In this document: positions 5,701 through 7,027 of the stretch, one piece after another | Layout: each line of letters begins with the position of its first letter | How positions within the stretch are numbered: the stretch's first letter is position 1 | NCBI GenBank assembly: GCA_002316345.1 | Contig: DCDI01000114.1 | Coordinates: 36,096 to 43,122 of the forward strand | DNA length: 7,027 nt | Origin: Phyllobacteriaceae bacterium UBA1059 | GTDB taxonomy: Bacteria; Pseudomonadota; Alphaproteobacteria; Rhizobiales; Rhizobiaceae | Direction: 5' to 3' | Translations under genes and position numbers: made by a program | The notes under the pieces: model-generated | Told to the model about the DNA's origin: nothing | Seen by the model: only the letters and a program-made list of their open reading frames with translations | Databases searched by the model: none

Positions 5701-6663
5701 GCCATAAGCCGCATGCCCGTCATGGCGCGAAACCTCGGCCGCATCCGCCCGCTCCAGCCCCGACACGCGCCACGGCTGCGACTGACCACCCGCCGTGTTC
5801 TGCGTCACCATCGGCCGGATCGTGCAGTCACCAGCGCGCAGATCTTTGCCGAACCAGGTCGCCACCAGCCCGATATGTTCGAGCCTTGGACACAGCGCCT
5901 GCAACTCGTCCAGCGCGGCAACCAGATCGCTGCCGGCATGCAGCACATGCCGGTTCAGCGCTTCCGTTTCGCCCGGCCGATGCTTCAGAGTCACCAAGGA
6001 CGGCGACAGCCCGTATTCCGTCGAACCGGGAATCAGCGTCACCGCCCTGATATTGGCGCTCAAGCCGCCAACCGCCCGCATCACCTCGAACGAGAATTGC
6101 GGCACGCGATTGCCATAGTCGGCGAGCGGAAAGCGCTCGAACACGACGTAAGCCGTGCCGCGGTAAGACGGCGCATTTCCGGCGCCCTGCTTGGCCTCGA
6201 TCAGGTGATCGGGCTCCTGAGCGTCATCGCCGCGATACCAGCGAATTTCATAGCGCGTCTGGTCGAGCTCGCGCCCATCCGCCCAGATTCTTCGCACGCC
6301 CGCGATCGGTCCTTCACAAAGCGCAAACGCCAGATTGGCAAAATAGGTGTAGCTGGTGACCTTCGGCCCGCCCTTCGCGCCCGCGCGCTCGGAGGTCGTT
6401 TCCTCCTCGAACAGCGTCGCCCAGATCAGCGTCCCGTTCACCCGCACGCTGCCGTAAACGCGTGGCAAAGCCGCCCCATCCTCGGCCGTAAATGGGCGCG
6501 GATCGTTGAGGCGCGGACCTTCGAGCCGCCGCGTGCCGTTGATGACGGCCTGATCCACGGCATAGCCCGCCAAGGCACCCGCCGCACGGCCCACAACCGC
6601 TCCGACAGGCCCCAGCATGCCGCCGAGAAACGCCCCGGCCGCCTGCAAAACGATCGTCGCCAT
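2773..6663 (-). CDS. GTA gp15-type baseplate megatron / host-specificity protein with glycoside-hydrolase-like TIM barrel
   Basis: A 1296-residue tail-tip protein, close to the length of RcGTA gp15 (Rcc01698), intact with no frameshift. It should form the central baseplate and contact the recipient envelope. Order of parts: Gly/Ala-rich hydrophobic N-terminus (about 1-40, ending near LAGYAVDQAV), a gpJ-like N-terminal region (about 50-250), a TIM-barrel region (about 258-735, with the conserved GTA_TIM core roughly 430-735), a Phage-tail_3-like region (about 790-955), and a C-terminal beta-rich part (about 985-1296) as in Rcc01698 relatives. In the barrel, GSELRG (Glu454) and FTELG (Glu638) sit where clan GH-A glycosidases carry their two catalytic glutamates. 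The ATG at 6663 follows the peptidase stop by seven bases and has GAGG five bases before it. The long intact frame argues against a decayed prophage. Confidence 0.95.
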   Translation of the reverse strand: MATIVLQAAGAFLGGMLGPVGAVVGRAAGALAGYAVDQAVINGTRRLEGPRLNDPRPFTAEDGAALPRVYGSVRVNGTLIWATLFEEETTSERAGAKGGPKVTSYTYFANLAFALCEGPIAGVRRIWADGRELDQTRYEIRWYRGDDAQEPDHLIEAKQGAGNAPSYRGTAYVVFERFPLADYGNRVPQFSFEVMRAVGGLSANIRAVTLIPGSTEYGLSPSLVTLKHRPGETEALNRHVLHAGSDLVAALDELQALCPRLEHIGLVATWFGKDLRAGDCTIRPMVTQNTAGGQSQPWRVSGLERADAAEVSRHDGHAAYGGAPSDRSVMEAIREIKSRGLKVTLYPFIMMDVAEGNALPNPHGGVGQPAYPWRGRISCHPAPDQAGTVQGSAAAGAQIAAFVGEAGREAFRAEADTVRFTGGADEWSYRRFLLHFAHLAKAAGGVEAFLIGSELRGLTSVRDEMGGFPFVRALMRLAEDVRAILGPDTKISYGADWSEYFGHQPAGTGDILYNLDPLWAHPAIDAVGVDNYMPLSDWRDADASGGNPDGFGSSYDPDGLRSQIAGGEGYDWYYASLDDRHARKRTPITDGAYGRPWVYRFKDLKNWWDNPHHDRAGGVEAAQATAWVPCSKPIWFTELGCSAADKGPNQPNVFPDPKSTENGLPYYSTGGRSDVAQQNFLQAHQAQWDPDVAGFRDTDNPVSPVYGGRMVDAERVYLWAWDARPFPAFPVRGDVWADGSNWLLGHWLNGRLNTVTVADLIAAVLADHGLPAADTSGVDGSVPGFIVEEPGTARAALEPIVNLFGLGVRDDGERLRFGGQSTAAAIEVTDLVIEESGGVIETSRVPDGELPTELTLAFRDPFADYQAGTVRSVDPRQGETRQQALAMPVVLEPANAAALAADRLRDFWAGREEVAFAVPNGAIDLQPGTVIRLPEDKPGIEYLVTSVEAGAKRSLRAKQIRRVPASPWRVQKPIETVITQPVAGAPFVVLLDLPMLPGETLPENQLRIAAYAKPWKTLAVMASPEESGFSERGLVAAPAVIGELVEPLKPGVVGRLDHANRIEVSLLAGSLASQSTAQMLNGGGTAAVQADNGIWEIVQFSKAEEVSAGRWQLRDLLRAQLGTEDAMGAGASSGQRFVLLDDRVKPAGLRSGELGLERQWRVGPTGYAISDALFATQSLVGGQRSRLPLAPVHLRCSAKADGWRFSWIRRGRMDADDWAASDIPLGEAAEAYEVEIADGAGGLKRRVSLGSAAFVYTRDQAVGDFGSVPALLRVTVRQISAAVGAGLPAQADFALL

Positions 6664-6668
6664 GGAAA

Positions 6669-6672
6669 CCTC
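6669..6672 (-). promoter_or_regulatory. ribosome binding site of gp15 inside the gp14 stop
   Basis: The minus strand reads TGAGG here: the TGA stop of the peptidase gene supplies part of the GAGG Shine-Dalgarno, five bases before the gp15 ATG. Ribosomes finishing gp14 would end right at the gp15 initiation site, so the two are likely translationally coupled. Confidence 0.6.
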
Positions 6673-7027
6673 AGCTGTTCAGTTCGGGAAAGGCAAACAC
6701 GCCGGCAATCCGGCGCTTCCAATGCGAGCCCAACGGCGAAACCAGCACCGCATGCCCCTCATAGGCGTGGATCATGCGGGTCTCGCCGACCGCGATTGCA
6801 CAATGCTTGGCCGGCAGGTCCGGCTGCCAGCGAAACAGGATCAGATCGCCCGCCGCCATCGCTTCTACCGACTTCTCCCGGCAATGCCGCCGCGCCGCGT
6901 CCATCAGCGGATCACCGCCGCCCGCTTCCGCCCAATCGGCTGCATAAGCGCCCGGCTGCTCGGGAACGGTGCCATAAACCCCGTCCCACACGCCCATGAT
7001 GAGCCCGAGACAGTCGCACCCCACCGC
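6671..7027 (-). CDS. GTA gp14-type NlpC/P60 cell-wall peptidase, 5' end cut by window edge
   Basis: The C-terminal 118 residues of an NlpC/P60-family peptidase; the N-terminal few tens of residues lie beyond the right edge. Numbering from the edge, CDCLGL carries the likely catalytic Cys6, PAKHCAIAV the likely catalytic His75, and MIHAYEG a third candidate, His87. AAGDLILFRW before the histidine is the usual strand of this fold. Phage and GTA members of the family sit in the tail tip and cut peptide cross-links of the wall so that DNA can pass. Its place directly before the gp15 megatron is the RcGTA gene order (gp14, gp15). The GTG at 7024 lies within the conserved catalytic segment and is not a plausible start. 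The protein has an extra cysteine two residues before the catalytic one. Confidence 0.9.
   Translation of the reverse strand, partial: AVGCDCLGLIMGVWDGVYGTVPEQPGAYAADWAEAGGGDPLMDAARRHCREKSVEAMAAGDLILFRWQPDLPAKHCAIAVGETRMIHAYEGHAVLVSPLGSHWKRRIAGVFAFPELNS

Noticed and set aside
5713..6999. 428-codon plus-strand open frame opposite the gp15 start and gp14
   Set aside because: Very rich in Arg and Pro, crosses the boundary between two good minus-strand genes, with no recognisable domain.
6671..7024. GTG at 7024 as a true start of the peptidase gene
   Set aside because: It falls within the conserved segment just before the catalytic cysteine, so the real start must be beyond the window edge.
1..7027. 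tRNA or rRNA genes, CRISPR arrays, insertion sequences or attachment sites
   Set aside because: I saw no regularly spaced repeats, terminal inverted repeats, transposase frames or tRNA-like cloverleaf sequence on either strand; the window is almost fully occupied by minus-strand genes.

Overview
The window looks like chromosomal DNA from a GC-rich alphaproteobacterium of the order Hyphomicrobiales (Rhizobiales). Two things point there: a tail-end fragment of a Rhodobacter capsulatus-type gene transfer agent (RcGTA-like) cluster, and directly after it a three-gene set that matches the rhizobial FeuN-FeuP-FeuQ signalling system. Genus and species cannot be fixed from the sequence alone. Every gene I accept lies on the minus strand, so the window is read from right to left.

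Right part (7027 to 2543): the 3' end of the GTA gp14-type NlpC/P60 cell-wall peptidase, then a complete, uninterrupted 1296-codon gp15-type baseplate 'megatron' protein with a glycoside-hydrolase-like TIM barrel, then a 68-residue membrane protein with two predicted hydrophobic segments that resembles a small phage holin. Spacing is tight (7 and 23 bases) and Shine-Dalgarno sequences lie in or next to the preceding stop codons, so these three genes look like one transcription unit. Together they would supply wall penetration, baseplate/cell-surface contact and possibly host lysis for GTA particles.

Middle (2542 to 2302): a 241-base intergenic stretch with no visible intrinsic terminator. It holds a perfect hexamer direct repeat, CGTTCA-N5-CGTTCA on the minus strand (11-base period, the geometry of a PhoP-type box), ten bases before a -10-like GATAAC. 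After that comes a possible 39-codon leader ORF with a good ribosome binding site, whose stop overlaps the start of the next gene (ATGA), and two short hairpins inside the leader.

Left part (2301 to 1): feuN (87-residue exported protein, PepSY-like), feuP (complete 223-residue OmpR/PhoP-type response regulator) and feuQ (PhoQ-like sensor kinase, 439 codons visible, last few tens of codons cut by the window edge). In Sinorhizobium, FeuQ/FeuP controls genes for cyclic beta-glucan export and FeuN is a periplasmic brake on FeuQ. The order here suggests one operon controlled from the leader, perhaps by FeuP itself.

I do not see a wholly undescribed system. The least explained part is the feuN leader (direct repeat, coupled small ORF, hairpins) and its unshielded position behind a GTA operon.
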